Positions 9,329 to 18,992 are shown, counted from the first letter of the stretch. The stretch is DNA of 64,000 bases from an uncultured bacterium (GCA_949292215.1 CASEYW010000059.1:62001-126000), one strand, 5' to 3'. Notes: generated by a model from the letters alone, not told the origin. Made by a program: numbers and translations.

Positions 9329-10182
9329 TCGCAGTTCCCACCGGGAACCACACTTGTTCCATGCTCCGAAGGAGCCAATGCGTTGAAAACGAATTCCGGG
9401 ATGTCGTCCCCTTTCGCCTCCGCCAGAAGATTGTCGTTTGTGACACCTGTCATGACAAGTGCGCTGGTCAGGCCGGCACGGTTAGCCCCCCGGATATCCG
9501 ATTTCAAAAAATCGCCGACCATCAGGATGCGGCGTCTGTCCCGACAGAATCCGGGAAAGATTTTTTCAAGCGCATAATCGAAAATAGCCCGTCCGGGTTT
9601 CCCGAGTGTAATTCTTCGAATCTGAAACCCCAGGTCGGCAAGAAGATCCGCAATAAAGCGACTTGTCGCCCCTGCCCCGATACCAATTCCGCCACGTCCG
9701 TTCGGCCAATGGGTATCGGGATTCGGAGCGATCAACGGCATATCCGGATGGCGCATGAAAAAATTGACAACCGCTTCAAATACCGTACACCAGTCATACA
9801 TTCCCTCCCCGACGACAACGGCCTTGCAGCACTCAATTTTTTCCGGATCCGCAACAGGTTCCATGCCGGCCAGCTCCACATAACTGACCGGAGCCCCCAG
9901 ATCCCCCATGACAAACACCTTTTCCCCTTTGAGGGAAAGATCAACAGCCAGACTCTTCAGAACCAGCGCACAGGAAACAATATCCTCCGGATGGAGGTCA
10001 AACCCTGCCGCGTTGAGGAAAGATGATTTTTCTTCACGGGAATGATTCCCGTCATTGGTCAGAATTCCAAACGGAAACCCCGTTTTCTGCAAGGATGCAA
10101 TCAGTTCAAGAGCTCCGGGCAGTGCCTTCTTTTCTCCGGAGAGCAAGGTTCCGTCGATGTCCAGCAGCAGAGCATCATACAT
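9310..10182 (-). CDS. HAD-IIA (NagD-like) sugar phosphatase
   Basis: About 290 residues. The first HAD motif is LLLDIDGTLL, the second is GILTNDGN, and the third and fourth regions include GKPGRAIFDYAL and ILMVGDFLKSDIRGANRAG, which identify the HAD-IIA subfamily (NagD-like phosphatase of sugar or nucleotide phosphates). ATG 10182 puts the DxDGT motif close to the N-terminus as is usual; a frame extension to 10239 exists but has no ribosome site. It is monocistronic and its 3' end overlaps the methyltransferase gene. Confidence 0.85.
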   Translation of the reverse strand: MYDALLLDIDGTLLSGEKKALPGALELIASLQKTGFPFGILTNDGNHSREEKSSFLNAAGFDLHPEDIVSCALVLKSLAVDLSLKGEKVFVMGDLGAPVSYVELAGMEPVADPEKIECCKAVVVGEGMYDWCTVFEAVVNFFMRHPDMPLIAPNPDTHWPNGRGGIGIGAGATSRFIADLLADLGFQIRRITLGKPGRAIFDYALEKIFPGFCRDRRRILMVGDFLKSDIRGANRAGLTSALVMTGVTNDNLLAEAKGDDIPEFVFNALAPSEHGTSVVPGGNCDQTCPR

Positions 10183-10297
10183 GCTGCAGGCACCACCAAG
10201 CCACCAGGCATTGAAAGAATTGAAGCGAAGCATACTCAATTTCCATTTTTGATGCAGTAACGTACAGCATTTCCGGAAAAAAACAATCCCATGACAG

Positions 10298-10339
10298 AAA
10301 AAAACCGCGGAAAAGACGAAGCCATCGTCAGTTCCGCGG
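10298..10339 (-). terminator. Rho-independent terminator of the DUF3793-flavodoxin-DUF2325 operon
   Basis: CCGCGGAA (10305-10312) pairs with TTCCGCGG (10332-10339), with an inner GACGA/TCGTC stem, and is followed on the minus strand by seven T. It lies 21 bases after the stop of the last operon gene. Confidence 0.85.
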
Positions 10340-10360
10340 CACGGAGAAGATGAGATTCTT

Positions 10361-10804
10361 TCAAGATTCTTTCATCCGGAGAAGATGTTCCGTGACATTC
10401 GCAGAAACCTGTTCTACCCCGGAGTGACGCATTGCCAAAAACACTTTCCCGCTTTTCCGGCAGATGCCTTTCACAATTGACAGTGCATTGTGGCTGTTCA
10501 CAGTTGTCACAAACACAACAACATCCGCCCAGTTTGCTAAAGTTTTCAGGCGAATGGCATTCACGCCTCCACTGACTCCGGTATGAAAACGGAACTCTGC
10601 GCCGTTCGTCTCAAACGCTTGCTGATATTTGTCCTCCAGGCGGTCCAACCCGCCGACAAGAGCAATCCGCAAGTTTTCCAGAGCACATCTGCCGCCATTG
10701 CCTTTCCTGCATTGCTCATGCACGCCAGCCGGACACCGGGAATCAATGAACACGGAATACTCACTCTCCTCATTATATTTACGAGAATGTCGTTTTTTCA
10801 TCAT
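10361..10804 (-). CDS. DUF2325 family protein
   Basis: About 147 residues. ATG 10804 overlaps the flavodoxin stop as ATGA, which decides the start and implies translational coupling. The N-terminal 35 residues are basic with two cysteines. The rest is the DUF2325 fold, seen as LRIALVGGLDRLEDKYQQ, an alternating hydrophobic WADVVVFVTTVNSHNAL and the late MRHSGVEQVSANV. DUF2325 proteins are small, uncharacterised, and often found in iron- or redox-linked loci. It is the last gene of a three-gene operon after DUF3793 and flavodoxin. Confidence 0.85.
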   Translation of the reverse strand: MMKKRHSRKYNEESEYSVFIDSRCPAGVHEQCRKGNGGRCALENLRIALVGGLDRLEDKYQQAFETNGAEFRFHTGVSGGVNAIRLKTLANWADVVVFVTTVNSHNALSIVKGICRKSGKVFLAMRHSGVEQVSANVTEHLLRMKES

Positions 10805-11301
10805 CCGAGCCCCGCTTCCTGTTTCAGCTGCCTGCACCATGCAGCAATGCGACTGTCTGTCAGTTCCGGCTGATTGTTGTCATCAAGGATCAGTCCGCCG
10901 AAGCGTCCATCCATCACGGCCGCGGAGGAAAGGAAATCGTATCCGTCAGTTCCGGTAAAGCCGATCACTTCAGCGCCCTTTTCCAGAACTTTCTGCAGAA
11001 GGATACCGACTCCATCGACAAACGTATCACGGAAACCGTCTTGATCGCCGAGTCCGAAGAGAGCAATCTTCCTGCCCTTTAACTCCGCACTCTCCAGAAG
11101 AGGCTCCGCCGCGATCCAGTCGTCCTGAAGATCACCGGCGCCCCAGGTAGATGTCCCGAGGATCAGAAGATCCGCTTGAAACGAGTCTGGGTCCGCTCCT
11201 GCAACGTTGATTGCCGTTCCACCGATCGCTGCTGCAATTTTTTCCGCGGCCTGTTCCGTATTGCCCGTTGTACTGCCGTAAACGATTTTAATCTCTGCCA
11301 T
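10801..11301 (-). CDS. Flavodoxin
   Basis: About 166 residues. The FMN phosphate loop is VYGSTTGNTEQAA, the second loop is TSTWGAGDLQDDW and the third is FGLGDQDGF, in the order and spacing of long-chain flavodoxins. These carry electrons in place of ferredoxin, typically when iron is short. ATG 11301 is chosen because AGGAG sits 8 bases upstream; the ATG at 11307 is only 2 bases from it. The gene lies 32 bases after the DUF3793 gene and overlaps the DUF2325 gene. Iron-controlled expression fits the operator-like repeats upstream of the operon. Confidence 0.95.
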   Translation of the reverse strand: MAEIKIVYGSTTGNTEQAAEKIAAAIGGTAINVAGADPDSFQADLLILGTSTWGAGDLQDDWIAAEPLLESAELKGRKIALFGLGDQDGFRDTFVDGVGILLQKVLEKGAEVIGFTGTDGYDFLSSAAVMDGRFGGLILDDNNQPELTDSRIAAWCRQLKQEAGLG

Positions 11302-11333
11302 TTTCATAGCTCCTTTCTGTTGTTTTTGATTGG

Positions 11334-11972
11334 CTAAAATGGAATTGCCATTCTCAAATCAGTATTTTTGATTTTTTCCACGCTGAGCGCCACGCTGCCG
11401 CATTCCAGCAAAGCGTGTTCCGCAGCCTTTTCAGCAAACCGGAAACAGTTCATCTTCACCACGGATTCCCCCATCGGACCAAAGACACGCCAGAGTCCCC
11501 GTGGAACACAGCATCCTCCGCCCGGACTCCGGATGAATCCTTCCACATCCTTTTTAGGATATCCAAGAAACAGGCCGATCTCGTGCGGAAATTCCGTTCC
11601 GGAAAATCGATGCCGCAGATGAATCAAATACTCCTCCGCCGTTCGGCAGAACTCATATCCGAATGAAAGAAGAAAACTTCTGTTCTCCGGTCGATTCAAC
11701 ATCTTGTTCAATCTCCGATCTTCATAAAAAAGAATCTGAAGATCCGTCGCGTTCTCCTTCAGAATCATTGCTTTCAGCTTCAGAATTGACAACATCTCCT
11801 TTTCATGAAGACAAAAGAGATCATACCGGTCCGCATTTTTCCGGCGGGCACATTTCGTCAGGCGAAGCAGCAAAGCCGGTTTCACCCCCATAATGACCGG
11901 AGCCGTTTTAACCAGCAGAAATTCCGCCAGCTCCCTGAATTTTTGACATCTGCAAGTTTTATCAAACTCCAT
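11334..11972 (-). CDS. DUF3793 family protein
   Basis: About 212 residues. The hallmark FPHEIGLFLGYPKKDVEGFI and the N-terminal LLVKTAPVIMGVKPALLL identify DUF3793, a cytoplasmic family of unknown function common in anaerobes and often next to flavodoxin or Feo iron-uptake genes. It heads the operon with flavodoxin and DUF2325. Its ribosome site (AAGG, 6 bases before the ATG) lies inside one of two inverted repeats described separately, so a bound repressor would be placed to block the start region. Confidence 0.9.
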   Translation of the reverse strand: MEFDKTCRCQKFRELAEFLLVKTAPVIMGVKPALLLRLTKCARRKNADRYDLFCLHEKEMLSILKLKAMILKENATDLQILFYEDRRLNKMLNRPENRSFLLSFGYEFCRTAEEYLIHLRHRFSGTEFPHEIGLFLGYPKKDVEGFIRSPGGGCCVPRGLWRVFGPMGESVVKMNCFRFAEKAAEHALLECGSVALSVEKIKNTDLRMAIPF

Positions 11973-11973
11973 A

Positions 11974-11989
11974 ATTAGCCTTAACTAAT
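11974..11989. promoter_or_regulatory. Operator-like inverted repeat over the ribosome site (ATTAG-N6-CTAAT)
   Basis: A perfect 5-bp inverted repeat with a 6-base spacer lies immediately before the DUF3793 ATG. Read on the minus strand it is TTAGTTAAGGCTAA within the repeat, close to the half of a DtxR/IdeR operator (TTAGGTTAGGCTAA). The same spacing and half-sites recur at 12046-12063. Binding by a DtxR-family metal regulator is inferred. Confidence 0.6.
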
Positions 11990-12019
11990 AAAATTGTTCA
12001 AAAAAAAATCTTTTCTCTT

Positions 12020-12047
12020 GATATAGCATAAGAAATGAAAAAATCAA
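12020..12047 (-). promoter_or_regulatory. Promoter of the DUF3793-flavodoxin-DUF2325 operon
   Basis: On the minus strand, TTGATT (12042-12047), 16 bases, then TATATC (12020-12025), preceded by TGC as an extended -10 element. The -35 hexamer overlaps the upstream inverted repeat by two bases. Confidence 0.5.
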
Positions 12048-12063
12048 TTAGAAAAAACTAATT
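12046..12063. promoter_or_regulatory. Second operator-like inverted repeat at the -35 region (AATTAG-N6-CTAATT)
   Basis: A perfect 6-bp inverted repeat with a 6-base spacer touches the -35 hexamer of the operon promoter. It has the same TTAG-N6-CTAA core as the repeat at 11974-11989, 72 bases away centre to centre. Two copies in one leader argue for a specific regulator site, though the region is AT-rich. Confidence 0.6.
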
Positions 12064-12165
12064 TTTTTTATTTTTTTAATGAGCACTACGACACAAGAAA
12101 AAAACTTATCTATGCGGCAGAGAAACGCTGGGTGAAATGATCCTGAACCGTTTTTCTCAAAAAAC

Positions 12166-13530
12166 TCAAATTTTTGAAAACATGGATGTGTGAATCAGAC
12201 ATGTTCTGCAATCACCGGAAATTCTGGAACAATAGTTGGAATAGAGATGAAGAACGCCCTGCCGGGAAGCTGCATCAGAAAAAATGCGTTCGACTTTTTC
12301 CGGTTCAGAAAACCACTTATCCAGAGCGGAGGAAAAGAGGCTGTTTTTTTGAGTTTTAGGCAGATTCCGGAAAACGGCGTCGACACGGTTTTCCATTCTG
12401 GATTCACCGTTCAGCATACAGTATGCGCGAAGAGACGGCATGATAACATCGACTGCAATCTCTCTTGCCATTTCCATGCCGGAAACGGCTGCCGGACGCT
12501 TTAATTTTGCACCATCGAACGTGGTATGCCAGTCCCAGAACTCATCGTTCAAAACAAGTTCCTTAAGCAGGTCCTTGGAAAAAACCGTAGCGGAAGAAGC
12601 TGTCTTTAACACATTGAGCCAGCGGGGAAGAGGATTCATTCCGAATTTCCGCAAAAAAAGACACGCTCCCGCGAGACGGCGCTCCGGCGTATTCAAGGGA
12701 CGAATTCCGTTTCGGCACCATGCTATTTTATTTCCGGAATCCCTGCGCAACTGCCACCACTGCATCCAGAGTCGTTTTGCGTTCTCAGCGGCATCCTCGG
12801 AGAGATTCCCGGCATGATCAACAGGAAGAAGACCGGATTCTCCCCAGAGAAGCGCTTCAAACGACAGAGCAATCACATTCTCCGGATAGTTCCGCCAGAT
12901 GGAATCCAGAAGAAGCCTGAAAGCCTCGCGATTGCGCTTGAATCCGCAGGCATCAAAAAGGCGGCTCTGAAATGCACGCGCAACCCCAAATTGAATCATA
13001 TCATGAAGGATCACTTCGGAACGCCGGTGCATTCGTTCCACACCGGCAGCAATGAAAAATTCCCTGATCTGTTCGCTCTTCATCTGGTCGAACTTTGCTG
13101 CACATCTGCCTAAACGGGAAAGAACAGCAGGCGGAAAATCCGCAAATTTTTCCTCTGGAGGAAGGCGAAACACCGGCAGCATCCTCTCCCCCTCCCCCAG
13201 ATCGGCATCTTCCACTACATGAAGAATCACACGGGCATAATCCGGATTTGACGAGTGTCCATGACGATTCCAGTCGCTTTCAAAACGATGAATTTCAACG
13301 TCTCCATTCAGAATTTTTCCATTGATCTTCAATCTGGCGTTTTTGAAATCGGGACCGGATTCGAAATTCCAGTTTCCGCGGGAGATGACGACAAGAGTTC
13401 CTCCTCCCCGCAGATGCAAAGGAACATTCTGCGGAATACGGCTCCACCGCGCCTGAAGCAGCCCTTCATAGGAAGAACATGGCTCGGTACACCTCAATAA
13501 TTCAAGAATCTTGTCTGTTTGTATTTGCAT
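12166..13530 (-). CDS. DUF2851 family protein
   Basis: About 454 residues. The family features are LLQARWSRIPQNVPLHLRGG, the block NFESGPDFKNARLKINGK, the motif GDVEIHRFESDWNRHGH and YARVILHVV, which together define DUF2851. This cytoplasmic family is widespread in Bacteroidota and PVC bacteria and its biochemical role is unknown; the conserved His, Asp and Glu residues suggest a metal-dependent activity (inference). ATG 13530 was preferred over the TTG at 13566; neither has a strong ribosome site. It is divergent from the HtrA gene. Confidence 0.85.
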   Translation of the reverse strand: MQIQTDKILELLRCTEPCSSYEGLLQARWSRIPQNVPLHLRGGGTLVVISRGNWNFESGPDFKNARLKINGKILNGDVEIHRFESDWNRHGHSSNPDYARVILHVVEDADLGEGERMLPVFRLPPEEKFADFPPAVLSRLGRCAAKFDQMKSEQIREFFIAAGVERMHRRSEVILHDMIQFGVARAFQSRLFDACGFKRNREAFRLLLDSIWRNYPENVIALSFEALLWGESGLLPVDHAGNLSEDAAENAKRLWMQWWQLRRDSGNKIAWCRNGIRPLNTPERRLAGACLFLRKFGMNPLPRWLNVLKTASSATVFSKDLLKELVLNDEFWDWHTTFDGAKLKRPAAVSGMEMAREIAVDVIMPSLRAYCMLNGESRMENRVDAVFRNLPKTQKNSLFSSALDKWFSEPEKVERIFSDAASRQGVLHLYSNYCSRISGDCRTCLIHTSMFSKI

Positions 13531-13589
13531 TTCTTCATCCGGACTGTATCTTTTCAGAAAGATCAAACATCGGTTATGGAACGTAAATC

Positions 13590-14999
13590 ATGAATCAGGA
13601 AAAGTCAAGAGTTTTTTTACAAATCGCGGTCATCATTTTCATTCTCCTTGTATTTTTCTTCTTTGTCTCACGAAACCGCGCGAATCGGCCGCCAGTTCTC
13701 AGCAACGAACCGGAAAAAAAGGAAATCGCCTTGCGGAAAACACCTGTTGTGCTGGCAATTGAAAAAGTAATGCCTTCCGTTGTCAATCTGAGCACAAGCA
13801 AAATTGTGGACAGACATTATTCCCCGTGGCAGCAAAAAATCAGCTCCCGTTTTGCAATGCCGGCAGAACGCCGACGGGATCAGGGCTATTCCATCGGAAG
13901 CGGAAGCATCATCGATCAGGCTGGCCTGATCGTCACGAGCGCCCATGTTGTAAGCAGAGCGGCCCAGATCGAAGTTACCTTGAATAATGGAGTCACTTTC
14001 AAAGCTCGTACACTTGCAGAAGACATCGAAAACGATGTGGCTCTCCTTCAGATTCTCGCATTGAAACGGGACTTCAAAACCATACAGGGAATTCATCCCG
14101 GAGACATGATGCTCGGAGAAACCACGATTGCCGTCGGAAATCCATATGGTCTTGACGGCACGATCACGGTCGGAGTTCTGAGCGGAATCGGCCGCTCCCT
14201 GATCAATGACAACAAAGTGATCTTTTCGGATCTGCTCCAAACCGACGCGGCAGTCTTTCCCGGCAACAGCGGCGGACCGCTGATCAATCTGAATGGAAAA
14301 ATGCTCGGAATGAATATGGCAGTCCGCAGAGATGCACCGGGCATCGGTTTTGCCATTCCGCTTCTGAGAATCGAAAACATTCTTGCAAACTGGATGCTGC
14401 CGGAACGAATGAACTCCGCCCGCCTTGGAATTGTCCCGGGCATCAAATCAGACGGCACCATCTTCATTCGGAAAATATTTCCCGGTTCTCCCGCCGAGGG
14501 TACGGAACTGAAAGAAGGGCAGCAGATTCTCCGCTTCAATGGCTGGAACCCGCATGGAAATCTGCTGGAACTGTCCAGGCGTCTCTGGCGGATTCGTGCG
14601 GGAGAAACTGTAACGATCAAAGTCGGAGAAATTTCAAATCCGATTCGCATCAGACTCGTCGAAATTCCTGCAATGGATGGAGCACTCCTGGCGAAATTCA
14701 AACTTCAACTTGGAATTGAAAATCTGACTCCCACTGCGGCAAAGGCGTTGAATTATCCCTATGACAGCGGAGTTGTCGTTACCGATCTTCCGGCAACGCT
14801 TTCCGGATTGGGAATCTCACGCGGAGACCTGCTGGTCAAACTGGGACAACGCATGGTCCACTCTCTTGACGATGTCGCACAAGTGCTTCAGGATTCCGAT
14901 TATCTCAGTCACATTCCGGCCTATTTTCTTTCCGTCGTTCATTCCGGAAACGGTAGAACGGTTCTGCGGGAACATCGCATCATGTTCAATCTGCGCTGA
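13590..14999 (+). CDS. HtrA/Deg-type serine protease with two PDZ domains
   Basis: About 469 residues. A single N-terminal membrane helix (residues ~10-27) anchors the protein with the protease outside the cytoplasm. The trypsin-like triad is His119 (TSAHVV), Asp149 (ENDVALL) and Ser227 (FPGNSGGP). Two PDZ domains follow at about residues 275-345 and 365-460. HtrA proteins degrade or refold misfolded envelope proteins. The start ATG has GGA 9 bases upstream. It is transcribed alone, divergent from the DUF2851 gene and converging on the GH-A-type hydrolase. Confidence 0.92.
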   Translation: MNQEKSRVFLQIAVIIFILLVFFFFVSRNRANRPPVLSNEPEKKEIALRKTPVVLAIEKVMPSVVNLSTSKIVDRHYSPWQQKISSRFAMPAERRRDQGYSIGSGSIIDQAGLIVTSAHVVSRAAQIEVTLNNGVTFKARTLAEDIENDVALLQILALKRDFKTIQGIHPGDMMLGETTIAVGNPYGLDGTITVGVLSGIGRSLINDNKVIFSDLLQTDAAVFPGNSGGPLINLNGKMLGMNMAVRRDAPGIGFAIPLLRIENILANWMLPERMNSARLGIVPGIKSDGTIFIRKIFPGSPAEGTELKEGQQILRFNGWNPHGNLLELSRRLWRIRAGETVTIKVGEISNPIRIRLVEIPAMDGALLAKFKLQLGIENLTPTAAKALNYPYDSGVVVTDLPATLSGLGISRGDLLVKLGQRMVHSLDDVAQVLQDSDYLSHIPAYFLSVVHSGNGRTVLREHRIMFNLR

Positions 15000-15019
15000 C
15001 GAACTTCACTTTTGACAGC

Positions 15020-18000
15020 TTACCGGGATATGAGATAGCAGAAAACAGCATTCTCTGCAAACCGGTCCGTTCTCACGGAAAACCGGATACGGTCTCCGGA
15101 GTGCCGAACGGAAATTTCACCGATTGTTCGTCCGTCCAGACCGAGTGCCTTCACGATTCCGGAAGAGAGCGGCAATTCGATTTCCGCGCTTCCTGTGCGG
15201 GCTAGCAGAGGCATTTTTCCCCAGTCATCCAGCAGGGTCCTGTCTGCGGAACGGAACGTCATTCCGGTGTTTGCTGTATTCGTCAAATGGAAAAGCAGGA
15301 TGGAACGGCTTTCCCGCAACGGCATTCCATCAAGAGAATGAACCGAAATGGAAGCAAAACCATCCGCACGGAAGACAGAAAGAAATCTTCCCGAATGCGA
15401 TCCCCCGTTCAGCACAACGCCCTCGGATTTCGGAGAGTGGAAACGAAGCAACTTCTGCTTCGTATCCAGTTCCAGTTCACCCGTGGAAGAGCGCATTCTT
15501 CCGGAAACGGCAAACTCCTTCAACGTCTTTTTTGCTGCCGGAGACAAGCTCAGCACAGAGCGATTTCCGTCAATTGAACGCGAACCGATCCGGGCAAAAA
15601 TGCCCAGTTGCTGGAATTCCACAGGAAAGCGGGAGGGGGGATTGGATTCCGGGATTCCGTATTCGATGGATACCGGTGCCGCGGAAGCATCTCCGCGAAT
15701 GAAAAGAAACCAGAGCACACGTTCCGCAAGAGTCTGAATCGGATCATAAATGGTGTCAAACCCGAAGGAGGCGGAAGGCTGTTTCAGAGAGTGAAGAGAA
15801 TGTGTGTAGGAAAAGCGATAGATACCGTCCCAGTCCTGAAGCCCGGCTATGGCTCCGGTGAGCAGACCATTTTCCGCGCGGTAAATATTCGGATTGCAGA
15901 ATTGAAGTTCCGTAAGCGTAAACGGGCGACCAAACATGCGGATCGACATTTGATTGTGAAAAGCCCGTCCGAGCTGACCAATGGATGATTGCTGGCGATA
16001 GGCAGTCGGAGTAGTCCACGCGCCCTGCGGATATGAGGGATGATCATGATACACATGGGAATCGATAAAATCCAATCCTGCACGGTACTTCTGATACATC
16101 GGTTTTGAGGAAAGATTGTTCAGGTTCGTAATCAGGAATTTTGCGCCGAGTTCACGGAGGAAACAAATCTGTTCCTGCTGTGTTTTTTCCTGACGTTCCG
16201 AAAGGTAGGTACGGAACGTCTCCTTATGATGATATGCGGCGGAATCCCTGCGGATTCCCTTTTCCTTCAACCAGAGATCATAAGCCTGCTCGACTGCGGA
16301 AACGACTTTCGGATATTGCGCCCAGATGTCGGGAAACGGAGCCTCATTGTCCAGATTCACCGAATAGAGCGCGGGATCTTCCAGAAGAGAGAGACCCGTA
16401 TAGGGATTTCGGATTGTCAGAAGCCGTCGGACATATTCTTTCCAGTTCGCCATTGCGGTCGGAGAAATGTAATTGAGGACCTTCCGTTCAAGACCGTCTG
16501 CAGATGTACATTCGGCAATACCGTCGCCCGGGCGGATCGGACGTGTCGCATAGAGATCCGTGCAAAGATAGAGTCCCTGTTTTTTCAACTGGGCGAACAA
16601 ATACTGCAAGCGATCCAGTTTCACCGGATCGAACGTCAGCGTATCCTTGGCTTTGAGATCCATGAGACCACGCTCGAACTGATGAATCCGAACCGAATTA
16701 TATCCTTTTGCTGCAAGCTCTTCCGCCAACGCCTCAGCTTCCTCATGAGAGGGAAACAGAACCGACTGGCAAAGATTTGTTCCAAGAAAACGGATTCGTT
16801 TCCCGTTCCTGCCCGGCAGAGTGAACGTCCCGTCCGAACCGATTGTCACGAATCCGTATTTTCCCGCGGGCTTGTCCAGAAAACAGGAGAAATCCAGAGG
16901 AGAACCTTTATGAACCGTCCTCGGCAAATGAATCCTTCTCCACTCTTTTCCTTCCCTGACAACATACGGCTTTTCCACAGGACGTTCCAGACGCAGATTG
17001 GCAAATGAAGCACCGGCAATCATCCAGACACCCTCTCTTCCGGGAATAAAATCCACGGAACGGACAACGGCATGTTTCAGTTGAAACGCAGAAACGAACA
17101 ATCCGACCTTTCCACCGAGATTGTTTTCGCTCCAAAGAAGAAATCCGTTCGGATAGGACATCGACGGGCGCCACCAGTTACCAACATCAATTCCAGTCCT
17201 GACAGGGATCTGTTCCACAGAGCCATCCGCATACGCAATCCGGAGTTCGCCGATCGGGGTACGAAACTTCGGGCTCCAGGCGCAGCCATGGAGCAAATAC
17301 AGATAGTCATGAACTTTCCCGTCTCCGGAAACCGGACTGCCAACTTTCGGGAACTTACGGTAATTCGACAGGACAATACAGCTTCTGCCATTGTTTTCCG
17401 CAGGATCAAGAATCTGGAATCGGATTCCACCGAGCTCCAGCCTGCCCGGTTTCATACAGGAAAGATCATTCTCCGGTCCCTGATCGGTCCAGCCGCCCCT
17501 GCCATCATCCGCAATAGGATCGGCAAACCCCATATTCGCACATTCCGCAAGATTCAAGGGAACACTCTTCAAAGCCTCAAGACGAATCTTCAGTTGAATT
17601 GAACATCTGGAAATCAAAGAACTTGAATCAAGAGGAAAAATCCGGAGAGAAATCCGGTTGCGTTTAAATCGCCGATCATCCTGAATCCGGACATGGAACC
17701 TGCCTTCCAGAGTCACTTTGCGATCTCCAGCCTGAAAGACAATCTTTCCGGCAGGAACGGATTTTTCCGATTCGTAAATTGTGAGAGTCCGATACAATTC
17801 GGGAGCTGCGAAGGAGTTTCCATCTACTTCCGCACGAAAACAGCCGCCGTCGAGAGGGACTTCCATCATCAGGAACAAAGCGGTCGAGGGAACCGGTTTT
17901 TCGGAATGGAAATCTGCTTTGTAGAGGTATTCCTCCCCGCTGATCCTGTTTAAGGAAGAGCGGAAGCGAAAAGAATCCTTCGAGCTGACTACGAAATTTC

Positions 18001-18223
18001 CGGAGACAATCTGCTTTCCACTCTTTGGAGAATGAGTTTCCGGGATAAGAGTTGTCCGGTTCATCCGTTTGTTGGTGGACCAGTTCGGGCCGGCATGGAA
18101 CCAGAAAAAACTCCGTACGCTGTTCAAGCGCAGATCGCCGTATTCCCCCATGCGGAGCTGTTCTGCGGAAATCAAATCCGGAATCAACAGACAAAGCAGA
18201 AATGCAATAGACGCTATTTTCAT
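15020..18223 (-). CDS. Secreted GH-A-type (cellulase-like) glycoside hydrolase
   Basis: 1067 residues with a Sec signal peptide (MKIASIAFLLCLLIPDLISA). The first ~480 residues are beta-rich and unassigned. Around residues 480-800 lies a TIM barrel with RIRFLGTNLCQ, YNSVRIHQFERG and LYLCTDLY. VNLDNEAP and TLTELQF provide plausible acid/base and nucleophile Glu residues, as in clan GH-A (GH5-like). Beta-sandwich segments follow. It starts 17 bases after the stop of a pseudopilin gene on the same strand, so both are probably co-transcribed and controlled by the divergent AraC regulator at 19100-19987. The substrate is unknown. Confidence 0.83.
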   Translation of the reverse strand: MKIASIAFLLCLLIPDLISAEQLRMGEYGDLRLNSVRSFFWFHAGPNWSTNKRMNRTTLIPETHSPKSGKQIVSGNFVVSSKDSFRFRSSLNRISGEEYLYKADFHSEKPVPSTALFLMMEVPLDGGCFRAEVDGNSFAAPELYRTLTIYESEKSVPAGKIVFQAGDRKVTLEGRFHVRIQDDRRFKRNRISLRIFPLDSSSLISRCSIQLKIRLEALKSVPLNLAECANMGFADPIADDGRGGWTDQGPENDLSCMKPGRLELGGIRFQILDPAENNGRSCIVLSNYRKFPKVGSPVSGDGKVHDYLYLLHGCAWSPKFRTPIGELRIAYADGSVEQIPVRTGIDVGNWWRPSMSYPNGFLLWSENNLGGKVGLFVSAFQLKHAVVRSVDFIPGREGVWMIAGASFANLRLERPVEKPYVVREGKEWRRIHLPRTVHKGSPLDFSCFLDKPAGKYGFVTIGSDGTFTLPGRNGKRIRFLGTNLCQSVLFPSHEEAEALAEELAAKGYNSVRIHQFERGLMDLKAKDTLTFDPVKLDRLQYLFAQLKKQGLYLCTDLYATRPIRPGDGIAECTSADGLERKVLNYISPTAMANWKEYVRRLLTIRNPYTGLSLLEDPALYSVNLDNEAPFPDIWAQYPKVVSAVEQAYDLWLKEKGIRRDSAAYHHKETFRTYLSERQEKTQQEQICFLRELGAKFLITNLNNLSSKPMYQKYRAGLDFIDSHVYHDHPSYPQGAWTTPTAYRQQSSIGQLGRAFHNQMSIRMFGRPFTLTELQFCNPNIYRAENGLLTGAIAGLQDWDGIYRFSYTHSLHSLKQPSASFGFDTIYDPIQTLAERVLWFLFIRGDASAAPVSIEYGIPESNPPSRFPVEFQQLGIFARIGSRSIDGNRSVLSLSPAAKKTLKEFAVSGRMRSSTGELELDTKQKLLRFHSPKSEGVVLNGGSHSGRFLSVFRADGFASISVHSLDGMPLRESRSILLFHLTNTANTGMTFRSADRTLLDDWGKMPLLARTGSAEIELPLSSGIVKALGLDGRTIGEISVRHSGDRIRFSVRTDRFAENAVFCYLISR

Positions 18224-18239
18224 TTTAACCCCATGATAA

Positions 18240-18992
18240 TTAATGAAATAAACCAGAAGAAGAAATAAACTTTTTCCAGTTGGATTTTATGCGTAATACC
18301 GCTTCATTCCTGGATGAAACACTTCCGTCGAGCATCAGACAATTTGCCGCCTCCGCATGGCGCAGATGCACTTCGGCATCGGAAGCTCCGACATAAATGA
18401 ACTGCACTTTTGATGATACATGGAGACTGTCCGCCACAATCACTGTATCTGAAGCGTTTTTACTGTTCGGCAGATTATTGTACGTATAAGAAATCCGGGT
18501 AATTTTCCCCCGCTTGACCAGTTTAGACGTTCCCCATCCCCCTGTAAGATTCGGATTCATTCCAAAGACCTGATCGTTTTCATAGATCCCCCCAACCATC
18601 CCCTGGTATGGAAGCGCGGGACATGACAGATTACGGAAGCGGTTCTGTTTTGCATTGTAGGCGGACAGGCGCGTTGCCCATTTCAAACCATCTCCCCAGT
18701 TTGATCCGCTTCCGCTGAGTCCGTCCCCTTTCGGAACGGAAGGCGATGGGAAATAATCGTCGAAATCATCCGCATACGACGTGAACATGAGCCCGACATT
18801 CTTCAGATTATTGACACAACTCACTGCAAGCCCTTTGCTTTTCGCCGAATTCAAGGCAGGCAGCAGAAGAGCTGCAAGGATCGCGATGATCGCAATTACC
18901 ACAAGGAGCTCTATCAATGTAAAATCGGAAACACCGCTGAACCATTCCGTAAAAGATTCCGCCGTTTGTTTCAACTGTTTTCTTCTCTTCAT
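18240..18992 (-). CDS. Type IV pseudopilin-like protein, H-x9-DG family
   Basis: About 250 residues. ATG 18992 follows AGAGGA by 10 bases; a TTG further up at 19010 lacks a ribosome site. The leader is 23 residues, then [20 protein letters not shown] with Glu at +5. The residue before Phe is Asp, not Gly. The C-terminus has [12 protein letters not shown] (H-x9-DG). Such proteins are predicted to be inserted in the inner membrane and assembled by a type II secretion/type IV pilus-like machine. The gene lies directly upstream of the 1067-residue secreted hydrolase, the second pairing of this type in the window. Confidence 0.9.
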   Translation of the reverse strand: MKRRKQLKQTAESFTEWFSGVSDFTLIELLVVIAIIAILAALLLPALNSAKSKGLAVSCVNNLKNVGLMFTSYADDFDDYFPSPSVPKGDGLSGSGSNWGDGLKWATRLSAYNAKQNRFRNLSCPALPYQGMVGGIYENDQVFGMNPNLTGGWGTSKLVKRGKITRISYTYNNLPNSKNASDTVIVADSLHVSSKVQFIYVGASDAEVHLRHAEAANCLMLDGSVSSRNEAVLRIKSNWKKFISSSGLFH

